64,000 nucleotides of DNA from Hyphomicrobium sp. (GTDB lineage Bacteria > Pseudomonadota > Alphaproteobacteria > Rhizobiales > Hyphomicrobiaceae). The notes beneath the pieces are model-generated. The model did not search any database, was not told the origin of the DNA, and saw nothing but the letters and a program-made list of their open reading frames with translations. The position numbers were made by a program, and so were the translations under genes. This document shows, piece after piece, positions 8,120 through 17,417 of the stretch (positions within the stretch are counted from its first letter, which is position 1; every line of letters starts with the position of its first letter). The stretch is from contig JASBTM010000014.1 of NCBI GenBank assembly GCA_030148425.1, positions 62,001 to 126,000 on the forward strand, given 5' to 3'.

Positions 8120-9730
8120 ATGCCCCAATCCGCCACGACCACTCTTCCGGCACAGTCCGGCGCCGATCTCGACGGCCGCCTCTCTTTCCTGGAGCTGGAC
8201 GAACATACCGCTTCGCAGCTCCGCGAGCTTAAGCCGCTTCTGATGCGGCATCTCCCGATCGCTCTCGATAAATTCTATGCGAAGATCAAAGTCACGCCCG
8301 AGGTCAGCCGCTTCTTCACGGATGACTCGCATATCAACCGCGCCAAGTCCGCCCAGCTCGGCCATTGGGGCGCAATAAGCTCGGGCGAGATCGACGGAAC
8401 GTACGTCGGCAATGTCCGCCGTATCGGCCAGACGCACGCCAAGATCGGGCTTGAACCTCGATGGTATATCGGCGGCTACGCGCTGCTGCTTGAGCACCTC
8501 TTCGAAGCGATCATCGCCGAGAGCAGACCGAAAAGCCTTCTCGCCTTTAATCAGCAAACAGCGCAGCAAAACCTCGTCGCGAAGCTCGTCGCACTCACGA
8601 AGGCCGCGATGCTCGACATGGATTTCTCCATCTCGACGTACATCGAAGCCGCCGAGAACGCGCGGCTCAAAGCGGAAGCCGAGCGCCAACAAGTCCAAAG
8701 AGACGCCGAGGCCCGCCAGCGCGCTGCAGACGCGGAACGTCAGCGCATCCAAGAGGCGATCGCTGCGGAGCGAGCGGACGTACTCAAGGTTATCACTACA
8801 GCTCTCTCGGAACTTTCAAAAAAGAACCTTGCGCATCGGATCAGCGACGCACTTCCTGCCGAATTCGAACGCGTCGGCGGCGACTATAACTCCGCAAGCC
8901 GCCAGCTCGATCAAGCGCTCCAGGCCGTGATGCAGCGGATCGGCACAATAACGACCGCGACGGAGCAAATCCTTTCCGCGTCCGTCAATCTTTCGCAGCG
9001 GACGCAGACAACAGCGGCCTCGCTAGAAGAATCTGCCGCGGCGCTCGAAGAAACGACGGTTTCCGTGCAGAGCACCGCGGTTTCGACGACACGCATGCGA
9101 GAGCTGATCGCTCGCGCCAGCAAGCAGGCCGCGGACGGAGGCGCGATCGTCCAAGAGGCGGTTGGGGCAATGACGAAAATCGAGGGATCGTCAAAGGAAA
9201 TCGGGCAGATCATCGGCGTCATCGACGACATCGCATTTCAAACCAATCTGCTCGCGCTCAACGCCGGCGTCGAAGCCGCACGCGCGGGTGAGCACGGGCG
9301 AGGCTTTGCGGTTGTTGCATCGGAGGTTCGTGCGCTTGCTCAGCGGTCGGCAGAATCGGCGCGCGCGATCAAGAACCTTGTTTCCACGGCGCAAGAAAAT
9401 GTAGCGGATGGCGTCAAGCTGGTAACGACGACAGGCCACGTCTTCAGCGACATCTCCGACGCCATCGGCAATGTCAATTCGGTCATGACCGAAATCGCGG
9501 CCGCGGCACAACAACAGGCGTCCGCTCTTTCGGAGGTCAGCAGCGCCGTCGCCACGATGGATCACGACACGCAGGAAAATGCGGCAATGGCGGAAGAGCT
9601 GACGACATCGACGAATACGCTCGCTACCGAGAGCAATGAACTCAAAAGCCTCGTGACCGCGTTCGAGACGTCCGGCACGGCAGGCTCGGCGCACCCCGAT
9701 GCGCCGCCACGGCTTCGCGTCGTCAGCTGA
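8120..9730 (+). CDS. Globin-coupled methyl-accepting chemotaxis protein (haem aerotaxis sensor)
   Basis: Soluble chemoreceptor of about 536 residues with no membrane segment. Residues 15-170 form a protoglobin sensor domain; the proximal haem histidine is H106 in [19 protein letters not shown] charged coiled coil (about 180-215) and a HAMP-like segment follow, then the MCP signalling domain, whose tip reads [40 protein letters not shown] in the family pattern. Globin-coupled sensors of this type bind oxygen and pass the signal to CheA/CheW. ATG 8120 is preferred: an alternative ATG lies at 8090, and a longer TTG-initiated frame at 7973 would begin inside the mmsA terminator. No che genes are nearby. 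Confidence 0.88.
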   Translation: MPQSATTTLPAQSGADLDGRLSFLELDEHTASQLRELKPLLMRHLPIALDKFYAKIKVTPEVSRFFTDDSHINRAKSAQLGHWGAISSGEIDGTYVGNVRRIGQTHAKIGLEPRWYIGGYALLLEHLFEAIIAESRPKSLLAFNQQTAQQNLVAKLVALTKAAMLDMDFSISTYIEAAENARLKAEAERQQVQRDAEARQRAADAERQRIQEAIAAERADVLKVITTALSELSKKNLAHRISDALPAEFERVGGDYNSASRQLDQALQAVMQRIGTITTATEQILSASVNLSQRTQTTAASLEESAAALEETTVSVQSTAVSTTRMRELIARASKQAADGGAIVQEAVGAMTKIEGSSKEIGQIIGVIDDIAFQTNLLALNAGVEAARAGEHGRGFAVVASEVRALAQRSAESARAIKNLVSTAQENVADGVKLVTTTGHVFSDISDAIGNVNSVMTEIAAAAQQQASALSEVSSAVATMDHDTQENAAMAEELTTSTNTLATESNELKSLVTAFETSGTAGSAHPDAPPRLRVVS

Positions 9731-9764
9731 TATATTAGGTTTTGCGAAACGGCAGAAATAGATA

Positions 9765-9793
9765 CGGCGCCAGGATCAAACGTTCTGGCGCCG
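9765..9793. terminator. Convergent terminator between the chemoreceptor and a small exported protein gene
   Basis: CGGCGCCAG (9765-9773) pairs with CTGGCGCCG (9785-9793). The + side is followed by CTGTTGTT; the - side by TATCTATTT. It can serve both converging genes. Confidence 0.6.
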
Positions 9794-9820
9794 CTGTTGT
9801 TCGAAGCAGAATTCGGGTCG

Positions 9821-10060
9821 TCAGTTCGTCTTTGCAGCGTGTGCTGCCATACGCTGCTTGCAAGCGTCAGAAAGATCAGCCGAATGCTCAGTCAGGCAGG
9901 TACGGACCTGGCCCTTTTCGTGCGGAACGCTTGCGCAGAACTTCTGGATGTCGGCTTTGCAAGCGCCTTTGGCGGGCGCGGCTGCAGCGGTATCGTCCGC
10001 AGCAAGAGAGACAGCCGAGCCGAGCGTCATGGCGGCGGCGAGGACGAGAAAGAATTTCAT
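9821..10060 (-). CDS. Small exported cysteine-rich repeat protein
   Basis: 79 residues: a signal peptide (MKFFLVLAAAMTLGSAVSLAA) and a mature part with four cysteines in the pattern C-x3-D-x3-FC-x10-12-CL-x9-C. That resembles one unit of the cysteine-rich repeat family (golgi-apparatus-protein-1-like repeats, common as small periplasmic proteins in Alphaproteobacteria). The start is set at the ATG that opens the signal peptide, after a GGGAG site; the frame is open further upstream but without a leader. Function is unknown. Confidence 0.75.
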   Translation of the reverse strand: MKFFLVLAAAMTLGSAVSLAADDTAAAAPAKGACKADIQKFCASVPHEKGQVRTCLTEHSADLSDACKQRMAAHAAKTN

Positions 10061-10167
10061 AAATGCTCCCTGGGTTTTCGTTGCGAAAAGCACGCAAGTT
10101 TCCTCGCTGCGCACTGTCCTTACGGAAAGCACGCAGCCGATCATTCGGCATCAGCGCCGAAAGCTAG

Positions 10168-10521
10168 TTAGCGGAGATAGGGGCAGACACGCTCGACGCC
10201 GCGGCGATCGATGTAGGTGCCCGTGCGATAGCTGAAGTCTGGGAAGTCACGCGCGCAACGGTCCATGTCGCGCGGCGCTGCGCGATGCTCGGAGATTGCA
10301 GCCGCGATGATTGCGCCGCCGATCAGGCCGCCGACGAGAGCGCCAGGACCCCAGCCCCATCCACCGTGACGCCAGCCAATCTGTGTCACGCCTGCATCCT
10401 TCGAGAGCGCCGGAACACCGGCGCCGAACGGCGCGGCGGCAGCCTGCTCGGTTGCAGCAAATGTTGCGGTCATCGTCGCAGCGACGAGCATTGAAGCGAT
10501 GATCTTTTTCAGTTTCGTCAT
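10168..10521 (-). CDS. BA14K-like exported protein
   Basis: 117 residues. The N-terminus (MTKLKKIIASMLVAATMTA...) is a signal peptide, the middle is glycine-rich with a short hydrophobic stretch (GALVGGLIGGAIIAAAIS), and the C-terminus carries C-ARDFPDFSYRTGTYIDRRG-ER-VC, the pattern of the BA14K family (Brucella 14-kDa immunoreactive protein), which is reported to have lectin-like activity. The ATG at 10521 is chosen because the leader begins there. Its role in this organism is unknown. Confidence 0.75.
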   Translation of the reverse strand: MTKLKKIIASMLVAATMTATFAATEQAAAAPFGAGVPALSKDAGVTQIGWRHGGWGWGPGALVGGLIGGAIIAAAISEHRAAPRDMDRCARDFPDFSYRTGTYIDRRGVERVCPYLR

Positions 10522-10721
10522 TGTGCGTTCCCACCGAAACGATGTGCCTGTTCCGCCAAACGCGGAGGACGGATCCGATCCGTCGCTTGCCCCGAAACGA
10601 TCATAATTCCTGATGATCCGTTGACGAGCACGATGGAGCGGCAACGCGACATTTCGAAGGCGATGACACAATACGGCGCTGCAGATGACTCCGCGCTGAA
10701 CTGAAAATGACAAAAAAGAAA

Positions 10722-10755
10722 GCCGGCCGCTCCGGGGGGACATGGAGCGACCGGC
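10722..10755 (-). terminator. Terminator after alanine dehydrogenase gene
   Basis: GCCGGCCGCTCC (10722-10733) and GGAGCGACCGGC (10744-10755) pair with one mismatch. Read on the - strand the stem is followed by TTTCTTTTTTG, a good U-tract. Confidence 0.75.
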
Positions 10756-10807
10756 AGAAGCCGCCGGTGAGGGATCCAGCGGCACGGGGGTTCGTCAAAA
10801 CCCGATG

Positions 10808-11932
10808 TTACTCGGCAGCAATACGCGCGTTTTTGCTACCTTCTAAGCTGTCAAAACCGAGCGAAGCTGCAACCGCCGCGTGCGTGATGCGTCCGCTCTT
10901 GACGTTCAATCCTGCTGCGAGATGGGGATCGCGATCGAATGCTGCAAGACCCTTATCCGCAAGCTTCATGACGAATGGCAGAGTTGCATTATTGAGCGCC
11001 TGCGCAGACGTGACCGGCACCGCGCCCGGCATGTTGGCGACGCAATAGTGAATGACGCCATCGACCTCGAACGTCGGATGCGCGTGGGTCGTCGCCCTCG
11101 AAGTTTCGAAGCAACCGCCCTGATCGATCGAGACGTCGACGAGCACGGCGCCCTTCTTCATCTCCTTCAGCATCGCGCGGTTGACGAGCTTCGGCGCGCT
11201 GGCGCCCGCAATAAGCACGGCGCCAATGACGACGTCGGCGGCGAGCACTTCGTTCTCGATCGTCTCCATGGTGGAAGCGAGCGTACGGACACGGCCTTCG
11301 AACAGCTCATCGAGCTGGCGCAAACGCGGAAGCGACCGGTCTAGGATCGACACGTCGGCACCGAGACCGGCCGCCATCCGCGCTGCATGCGTACCGACGA
11401 CCCCGCCGCCGAGTACAACAACTTTTGCCGGCTTCACGCTCGGAACGCCGCCCATAAGAACGCCGCGTCCGCCCGTCGGACGACGAAGCGCAACGGCTGC
11501 CGCTTCAATCGAAAGACGGCCCGCGACTTCGCTCATCGGTGCGAGCAGCGGCAAGCCGCCGTTCGCATCGGTCACGGTTTCGTAGGCGATGGCGGTTGCG
11601 CCGGATTCCATCAGGCCAATGGCCTGCGGTGCGTCCGGCGCGAGATGCAAATAAGTGAAGAGGATCTGGTCAGCCTTCAGACGCTTCCACTCGACCTTCT
11701 GAGGCTCCTTCACCTTCACGATCATCTGAGCGTCGAAGAAGACTTCGTCGGCCGATTTTACGATACGCGCACCGGCCCTCTCGTAGGCGGCGTCATCGGC
11801 AAAAATACCGGCGCCAGCACCCGACTGCACGATCACCTCGTGTCCGCGCGCGGTAAGCTCGCGAACGGAGCCTGGCACGAGGCCGACGCGAAACTCATCA
11901 CTCTTGATTTCTGTGGGAACACCGATCCGCAT
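10808..11932 (-). CDS. ald: Alanine dehydrogenase
   Basis: 374 residues, the usual length. It interconverts L-alanine and pyruvate plus ammonia with NAD. The N-terminal MRIGVPTEIKSDEFRVGL, KVKEP (pyruvate-binding lysine), YLHLAPD (catalytic histidine), the Rossmann motif VVLGGGVVGTHAARMAAGLGA and DVSIDQGGCFETSRAT are all present. It is divergent from an Lrp/AsnC regulator with a palindrome between, the classical arrangement for alanine catabolism. It may recycle the alanine made by the omega-transaminase at 4964-6286. Confidence 0.95.
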   Translation of the reverse strand: MRIGVPTEIKSDEFRVGLVPGSVRELTARGHEVIVQSGAGAGIFADDAAYERAGARIVKSADEVFFDAQMIVKVKEPQKVEWKRLKADQILFTYLHLAPDAPQAIGLMESGATAIAYETVTDANGGLPLLAPMSEVAGRLSIEAAAVALRRPTGGRGVLMGGVPSVKPAKVVVLGGGVVGTHAARMAAGLGADVSILDRSLPRLRQLDELFEGRVRTLASTMETIENEVLAADVVIGAVLIAGASAPKLVNRAMLKEMKKGAVLVDVSIDQGGCFETSRATTHAHPTFEVDGVIHYCVANMPGAVPVTSAQALNNATLPFVMKLADKGLAAFDRDPHLAAGLNVKSGRITHAAVAASLGFDSLEGSKNARIAAE

Positions 11933-12013
11933 CGTCCGCTCCTGTAAAGCGCCAGCTCCGATCTTCTACAGTGTAGGTTGCCAGGGTTTGAGTGCAGTTA
12001 CCTCGCAATTTTG

Positions 12014-12030
12014 ATTGTATTCCGTACAAT
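12014..12030. promoter_or_regulatory. Palindrome in the ald-lrp divergent promoter region
   Basis: ATTGTA (12014-12019), five bases, TACAAT (12025-12030): a perfect 6-base inverted repeat in an AT-rich patch 44 bases before the regulator start. Size and position fit an Lrp/AsnC operator controlling both genes; binding is inferred. Confidence 0.5.
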
Positions 12031-12073
12031 TTTCGCAGAAAATATTCGCAAGTTAGCCCTGGAGCGCAGAAAA

Positions 12074-12553
12074 ATGGCGGAAATCTCCTTGGATGCGCTG
12101 GATAAGGCCATATTGGCGGCTCTCATCTCCGACGGCCGGCAGAGCCAAGTCGACTTGGCCGAGCGCGTCCCCCTCTCCCCCACGGCAATTGCGCGGCGCA
12201 TCCGCTCGCTCGAGCAGGCGGGCGTGATCGACGGCTATCAGGCCCGGATCAATCGCAAGGCGCTCGGCCTGACGATGATGGCGATCGTGCAGATCGGCCT
12301 TGAAAGCCAGAGCGAGGAGCTGCTCGCCGCGTTCGAGAAGGCCGCCTCTGCGGCGCCATCTATCGTCTCGTGCTACATGATGTCGGGGCAGGACGATTAC
12401 CTGATCACGGTGCTCGCGCGTGATCTCGCTGACTTCGAACGCATTCACAAGGAGCAGCTGTCGCGCCTGCCGGGCGTCGCGCGGCTGCATTCGAGCTTCG
12501 TGCTGCGGGAGGTCGCGAGCCGCTCGCTGCCTGTTGCCAGCCTGCTGAGATAG
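12074..12553 (+). CDS. Lrp/AsnC family transcriptional regulator
   Basis: 159 residues. A winged helix-turn-helix (about 8-60, LDALDKAILAALISDGRQSQVDLAERVPLSPTAIARRI...) is followed by an AsnC-type RAM ligand domain (about 70-150). The ATG at 12074 follows a GGAG site at 12061-12064 and matches the family N-terminus, so the longer frame from 11978 is not used. It is divergent from ald, so alanine-responsive control of ald (AldR-type) is likely by analogy. Confidence 0.88.
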   Translation: MAEISLDALDKAILAALISDGRQSQVDLAERVPLSPTAIARRIRSLEQAGVIDGYQARINRKALGLTMMAIVQIGLESQSEELLAAFEKAASAAPSIVSCYMMSGQDDYLITVLARDLADFERIHKEQLSRLPGVARLHSSFVLREVASRSLPVASLLR

Positions 12554-12563
12554 AATTCCGTTT

Positions 12564-12604
12564 GGCGCTGGCGACACCGCTTCGCGGAGCCGGCCGCCAG
12601 CGCG
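12564..12604. repeat. Structured intergenic repeat, copy 2
   Basis: The outer stem GCGCTGGCG (12565-12573) pairs perfectly with CGCCAGCGC (12595-12603) and encloses an inner hairpin CCGC-TTC-GCGG. It is related to 4905-4944. It lies between the convergent lrp-like and L,D-transpeptidase genes and could act as a bidirectional terminator. Confidence 0.55.
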
Positions 12605-12614
12605 ATTATGGGCG

Positions 12615-13961
12615 TTAAGGCGCCAGGGCTGCGGCCGAGGCCGCCGGAGGCGCGTCGTCCTGGTCGCGTTCGTAGCCTCCTTGGAGGGCCGAGTTATCGC
12701 GGCCGTAAATATCGGGACGGAATTGAACCTCGCCGTTCGAAGGTTCGGCCCACGCCGTGATGTAGACGAAGTGCACAGGCACCGGACGCGTCAGCTTCAG
12801 TTCCATCTGCTGACCGTTCGCGAGTTGCTGGCGCACGCCGCCGGGCTGACCCCAGCCAGGTTCATAGTGCGCGATCCAGTCGGCAAGATCCGAAACGTTC
12901 TGGACACGGACACACCCGGCGCTGAATGGACGGCTCCGCTGGTCGAACAGGTTTTTCATCGGCGTATCGTGCATGTAGACGCCGTATTGGTTCGACATGT
13001 CGAGGCGAATGAGCCCTAGCGCATTCTTGCCGCCGGGATCCTGCTTGAAGCGATACGTCGTCGCCTGCGGCGCCGACCAATCGACCGTATTCGGGTCGAG
13101 TTCTTGTCCGCTTGCGGTGTAAACGCGAATGCCTTCCTGGGCGAGATACCCCGGCTCCTTGCGCAGGCGCGGAATCAAGTCGAGCGTCGCGACGCTCTCC
13201 GGCACGCGCCAAAACGGATAGAAATTGATGTTGCGGATCATCGTCACGACGTCCGGCGTCTGCCGTTCCGGGCGACCGACGATCACGCGGAAACGCAGCT
13301 GAACCTCGAACTTGTCCACGGCCTCGACCTGGAAAGCCGGAACATTCACGAGGACGTAACGGTCCTCGACGTTCTGCATCAGACCTTTGAGGCGGTCGTA
13401 GTTCAGTTTCAATTGCGCAAGGCGCTGCTGCGCGGTGAAATTCAGTACCGGATAGACCGACCGCTCGATGCGGCCCGTCTCGCGCAAACCATTGCGCCGC
13501 TGGAAGCGCTTCACAGCATCGGTGAGCTCTGAGTCGAAGGTCTGCGAGTCGTAATAGGAACTTTTCGCCGAGAGATCGCCCGTAATTCTCAGTCGCTTCC
13601 TGAGAATCGGCACGCGCTCGTCCTCGTCGCCCTCGCGCATCATCCGCCCGACAGGAACCAGCGGCCAGCCGCCGGCGTCGACGATCCTTTGATATTTCTC
13701 GATGCCAGCCGAAAGCGCATTCACCATCGCGTCGCTGCGCCAAGGCGTCGAATCCGGCCGCAGATCGTCGAGCTGATCCGGCTTGCGCTCAACCGGCGCA
13801 TTATTGGTGGCGGTGCCGGAGCCATAGTTGCTCTGAAGTTGGTCCCAGAGGGTTTGCGCCTCGCTAGGCGAAGCGAACGGCGGGAGAGCCTGAACGATTG
13901 CAATAAACAAAGCGAGCGCGGCCGTCCTAAAGGCAAGCGCCCGAGACCGCGTTGTCGACAT
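12615..13961 (-). CDS. L,D-transpeptidase (YkuD domain, YcbB-like), paralogue 1
   Basis: About 448 residues. A signal/anchor helix near residues 8-35 is followed by a peptidoglycan-binding domain (about 130-200: repeated helices ending in AVKRFQRRNGL) and a YkuD catalytic domain (about 235-400). The catalytic motif is HDTP-x(10)-FSAGCVRVQN with the nucleophile C350. Such enzymes make 3-3 cross-links in the periplasm. ATG 13961 has GAGGGA just upstream; ATG 13973 is an alternative, and the frame is open to 14090. A second gene of the same architecture lies at 24315-25685. Confidence 0.85.
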   Translation of the reverse strand: MSTTRSRALAFRTAALALFIAIVQALPPFASPSEAQTLWDQLQSNYGSGTATNNAPVERKPDQLDDLRPDSTPWRSDAMVNALSAGIEKYQRIVDAGGWPLVPVGRMMREGDEDERVPILRKRLRITGDLSAKSSYYDSQTFDSELTDAVKRFQRRNGLRETGRIERSVYPVLNFTAQQRLAQLKLNYDRLKGLMQNVEDRYVLVNVPAFQVEAVDKFEVQLRFRVIVGRPERQTPDVVTMIRNINFYPFWRVPESVATLDLIPRLRKEPGYLAQEGIRVYTASGQELDPNTVDWSAPQATTYRFKQDPGGKNALGLIRLDMSNQYGVYMHDTPMKNLFDQRSRPFSAGCVRVQNVSDLADWIAHYEPGWGQPGGVRQQLANGQQMELKLTRPVPVHFVYITAWAEPSNGEVQFRPDIYGRDNSALQGGYERDQDDAPPAASAAALAP

Positions 13962-14195
13962 CACATCCCTCATCCCGCTTGCCTTGGTCCTCTTCAATTC
14001 GCCGCGCACCGCATCTGCAAATATATACGGCCTCGATTTCCAACGTCCCGGTGCGAACGTGTGCAATCTCCAACGTGCCTTTTCAGCCACTTAAGTGGCA
14101 TCAGGCATATGGCCAAAGAGTGACGTTTGACCAAGCGCCTTCCGTCTCGATTCCGGCCGAAAGGCGCGCATCTGTGGCATGTATGCCGCTCCCGT

Positions 14196-15218
14196 TCATC
14201 GGGAAAAATGATCATAGCCGAACTGGTGAAGCTCGATCTGAGTTCCGTCCGAGCGCACCACACAAAGAGGAATATTCTCTTCGAGCGCACCGAGATCACT
14301 AACCGCAATTCCAGCCGCCGCTGCGCCTTGTAGAAATGCCGGTATAGATCCCGGCGGCACGGCGACCAGAAGCTCGTAATCATCGCCGCCGGCCAAAACC
14401 AGCTTGGCAACGCTGGCATCCTTCGACAACGCCAGCGTCACGGCCTCGGACAAGGGCACCCGACCAAAGTCGAGCGAAAGACCGAGAGGACCGGCGAGCC
14501 GGGCAAGGTCCTTCAGGAGCCCATCGGACACATCGAGCGCCGCCGAAGCATGAGCGCGGAGCGTATCACCGAGCGCGAGCCTCGGCACGGGTCGCAGATA
14601 ACGCCCGGCGAGATATGCGCGCTGTTCGGCATTCAATTCCGCAAACGATGCCGGATCGCTGTGGACTTTGAGTCCCAGCGCCGCGTCGCCGACTGTGCCG
14701 GTAACGAAGACATGGTCGCCCTTCGACGCGCCTTGGCGGCGAACGAACCCTCCCGAAGGAAGGCTTCCGATGATCGTAACGCCAATCGACAGCGGACCTG
14801 GCGTGAGGTCGGTGTCGCCGCCGATCAGATGGCAGCCGAAACTCTCCTGCGCGAATTTCAACCCCGCGGTGAATGCGGCCATCCACTCGCGGCGCGGGGC
14901 TTCATGCAGCGCTAGGTTCAACATATACGCAAACGGCCGCGCGCCCTTCGCCGCGAGATCGGAGGCATTCACCGCGAGCGCTTTCCAAGCGATATCGGCG
15001 GGGCTGTCGGTCGGGAAGAAGTGCACGCCCGCGATGATCGGATCGCTGGTGAAGACAAGATCCCGTCCGGGCTCGGGCGATATGAGCGCTGCATCGTCGC
15101 GCAGACCGAACGTTCCCGCATCGCCGCGTGTGAGCGGCGTGAGATACGTCTGAATGAGATCGGTTTCGTTGATGATCCGATCGTCGGAGCCCGGTCCGTT
15201 CGTCGGCGCTGGCGGCAT
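14196..15218 (-). CDS. thiL: Thiamine-monophosphate kinase
   Basis: 340 residues, family length. It phosphorylates thiamine monophosphate to thiamine diphosphate with ATP. The DDAALI metal-binding motif, the NASDLAAKGARP segment and GGDTDLTPGPLSIGVTI are diagnostic of ThiL, and the C-terminal AALDVSDGLLKDLARLA and LAGGDDYELL complete the AIR synthase-related fold. It follows nusB by about 40 bases, the usual ribH-nusB-thiL order. Confidence 0.93.
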   Translation of the reverse strand: MPPAPTNGPGSDDRIINETDLIQTYLTPLTRGDAGTFGLRDDAALISPEPGRDLVFTSDPIIAGVHFFPTDSPADIAWKALAVNASDLAAKGARPFAYMLNLALHEAPRREWMAAFTAGLKFAQESFGCHLIGGDTDLTPGPLSIGVTIIGSLPSGGFVRRQGASKGDHVFVTGTVGDAALGLKVHSDPASFAELNAEQRAYLAGRYLRPVPRLALGDTLRAHASAALDVSDGLLKDLARLAGPLGLSLDFGRVPLSEAVTLALSKDASVAKLVLAGGDDYELLVAVPPGSIPAFLQGAAAAGIAVSDLGALEENIPLCVVRSDGTQIELHQFGYDHFSR

Positions 15219-15257
15219 GATCTAACCCAACGCTCCTGCTCGTGCCGCCGCCCGTCG

Positions 15258-15761
15258 TCAGGTCGGCGTCACCCGTTTCGAAACGAATTCGTGGCCGCGG
15301 AGACGCCGCGCGAGCTTGTCGAGAATGCCGTTGACCACGCGCGGCTCATCCTCGTCGAAGAACGTGTGCGCGACGTTGACGTATTCGCTGATGACGACGC
15401 GCGCCGGAACATCGCTACGGTCGAGGATCTCGGCGACGCCCCCGCGAAGGATGGCGCGCAGGATCGAATCGACGCGCACGAGCCGCCAGCCTTCCGCAAG
15501 CTGCTCGTCGATCAGCGGATCGATCTCGCGCTGGCGGCGAACGACGGCCCGCAGAATGTCGGCGAAGAAAACGCGGTCGGCCGTCGCCAGCGTCTCGTCG
15601 CGATTGTCGCCTTCGAAACGCTGTTCGATGAACTCGGCGATGACGTCGTTCACGTCGGCGCCGGCCATGTCCATCTGATAGAGCGCCTGCACGGCCGCGA
15701 TCCGGGCCGCCGTGCGTTGCGTTATCTCGCCGACTTTCGCTTTTTTATTGTTGGCGCTCAT
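15258..15761 (-). CDS. nusB: Transcription antitermination factor NusB
   Basis: 167 residues, all-helical NusB. The start MSANNKKAKV... at 15761 overlaps the ribH stop by four bases (ATGA), which selects this start over the longer frame to 15959. R-x-AAVQALYQMDMAG near the N-terminus and ILRAILRGGVAEIL plus EYVNVAHTFFDEDEPRVVNGILDKLAR at the C-terminus are typical. It works with NusE in rRNA antitermination. Confidence 0.93.
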   Translation of the reverse strand: MSANNKKAKVGEITQRTAARIAAVQALYQMDMAGADVNDVIAEFIEQRFEGDNRDETLATADRVFFADILRAVVRRQREIDPLIDEQLAEGWRLVRVDSILRAILRGGVAEILDRSDVPARVVISEYVNVAHTFFDEDEPRVVNGILDKLARRLRGHEFVSKRVTPT

Positions 15762-16261
15762 ACCGGGACGCCCCAGAACGCGCGCTTCGTCTCGATGAGA
15801 CGCAGACAGGCACGCGCAGCGTCGCCGCCCTTGCCGTTGATGCCGCCCTCGGCGCGGGCAAGCGCCTGAGCGCGAGTGTCGACCGTCAAAATAGCGTTGC
15901 CGACGGGAATGTTCTGGCGCATCGCCACATCCATCAGCCAATGGTTGGCGTTGTTGCAAACGATGTCGTAGTGGCCCGTCTCACCGCGAATGACGCAGCC
16001 CATCGCGACGGCGCCATCGAACGTTGCGCGCCCGGCAGCGCGCGCCTCGGCAGCAGCTGCGAGCACCTGCGGAATCTCAAGCGCTCCCGGCACGGCAATG
16101 CGCTCAAAGGTGACTCCGCGCTTGGCGCACTCTGCGATCGCGCCTTCGATCAAAAGATCGGCAATATCTTCATAGAAGCGCGCCTCGATGAAAAGGATGT
16201 GCGCACGAATCGGGGGTGCGCCCGTGGTGTCGTGCGGCGCTCCTGGCGTTTTCTGAACCAT
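15758..16261 (-). CDS. ribH: 6,7-dimethyl-8-ribityllumazine synthase
   Basis: 167 residues. It condenses the aminouracil from the RibD branch with 3,4-dihydroxy-2-butanone 4-phosphate. The substrate segments PGALEIP and GCVIRGETGHYDIVCN, with the catalytic histidine in GETGH, are present. It is translationally coupled to nusB and lies 7 bases after the ribB-like gene. Confidence 0.94.
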   Translation of the reverse strand: MVQKTPGAPHDTTGAPPIRAHILFIEARFYEDIADLLIEGAIAECAKRGVTFERIAVPGALEIPQVLAAAAEARAAGRATFDGAVAMGCVIRGETGHYDIVCNNANHWLMDVAMRQNIPVGNAILTVDTRAQALARAEGGINGKGGDAARACLRLIETKRAFWGVPV

Positions 16262-16268
16262 GCTCGGT

Positions 16269-17417
16269 CTACTCGATTTTCCGTGTTCCGGTGACGCGCA
16301 GCCCGAACGCCTCGAGGCCGACGTACACGTGTTGAGGTGAAGAGGTCATAAGGACCATGTCCTTGACGCCAAGGTCAGCGAGAATTTGCGAGCCGATGCC
16401 GATTTCGACTTGGCGTCGCTCTTTGCTCGGCTCCATCCCGGCGCCGGGATTCGTTTGGCGAGACACCCATTCCGAAACCGACTTCGGTCCGAGGTCGCGA
16501 ATTAAAACGATGACGCCACGGCCATCGGCTTCGACGGCACGCATCGCCTGCTCGACGGCCGTGCCGCCTACGCCCTGGCCGCCAACACCGACAACGTCCG
16601 AGAGAATATTGACAGCGTGCACGCGGACCAGCACCGGACCGCCCTTGGAGATATCGCCTTTGACAAGCGCCAAGTGCTCGGCCGGCTCGACCGTCGTATC
16701 GTAGACATAGAGATTGAAATCGCCTGCAGCGGTCTGCACCGGCGTCTGCGCTACGCGCTTTACGATGCGATCGTTCTTCAGGCGGTAAGCGATCAGGTCT
16801 TCAATTGCGCCGATCTTCAAACCGTGGAACTGGGCGAAGGCCGCGAGATCGGCCATGCGCGCCATCGTGCCGTTTTCGTTCATGATCTCGCAGATGACCG
16901 CCGAAGGATTGAGCCCTGCGAGCTTGGCGAGATCGATGGACGCTTCGGTGTGACCCGCGCGAACGAGAACGCCGCCTTCGCGCGCGATCAACGGAAACAC
17001 GTGACCGGGCGAAACGATGTCGTTGGCGCCCTTGGTCGGATCGATGGCGGTCGAGATCGTCCGTGCGCGATCGAATGCCGAGATGCCGGTCGAGATGCCT
17101 TCGCGCGCTTCGATCGAAGCGGTGAAGGCCGTGCGATTGCGTGAGCCGTTATGGCGGACCATGTAGTCGAGGTTGAGTTCAGTCGCGCGCGTCTGCGTCA
17201 GCGACAGGCAGATTAACCCGCGGCCGTACTTGGCCATGAAATTGATGGCGTCCGGCGTCGCCATCTGTGCCGGGATGATGAGATCGCCTTCGTTCTCGCG
17301 ATCCTCTGCGTCGACGAGAATGACCATACGGCCATTCTGCATGTCCTCGACGATCTCCTCGATCGACGACAGCACGCTGCCGCTCCGCGCGGCCTGTAGA
17401 TGTGATGAGCCCGACAT
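16269..17417 (-). CDS. ribB: 3,4-dihydroxy-2-butanone 4-phosphate synthase with degenerate GTP cyclohydrolase II domain (RibBA/RibBX-like)
   Basis: 382 residues. The N-terminal half (about 15-220) is a complete DHBP synthase: [12 protein letters not shown] (acidic metal ligands), [11 protein letters not shown] and [24 protein letters not shown]. The C-terminal half resembles GTP cyclohydrolase II (VLVRVH, then [25 protein letters not shown]), but the zinc cluster normally read as GDxxxS-x-RCDCG is replaced by a stretch with no cysteine ([13 protein letters not shown]). The domain should therefore not hydrolyse GTP. Proteins of this kind are called RibBX in rhizobia. The start overlaps the ribE stop (TGATG). 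Confidence 0.88.
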   Translation of the reverse strand: MSGSSHLQAARSGSVLSSIEEIVEDMQNGRMVILVDAEDRENEGDLIIPAQMATPDAINFMAKYGRGLICLSLTQTRATELNLDYMVRHNGSRNRTAFTASIEAREGISTGISAFDRARTISTAIDPTKGANDIVSPGHVFPLIAREGGVLVRAGHTEASIDLAKLAGLNPSAVICEIMNENGTMARMADLAAFAQFHGLKIGAIEDLIAYRLKNDRIVKRVAQTPVQTAAGDFNLYVYDTTVEPAEHLALVKGDISKGGPVLVRVHAVNILSDVVGVGGQGVGGTAVEQAMRAVEADGRGVIVLIRDLGPKSVSEWVSRQTNPGAGMEPSKERRQVEIGIGSQILADLGVKDMVLMTSSPQHVYVGLEAFGLRVTGTRKIE

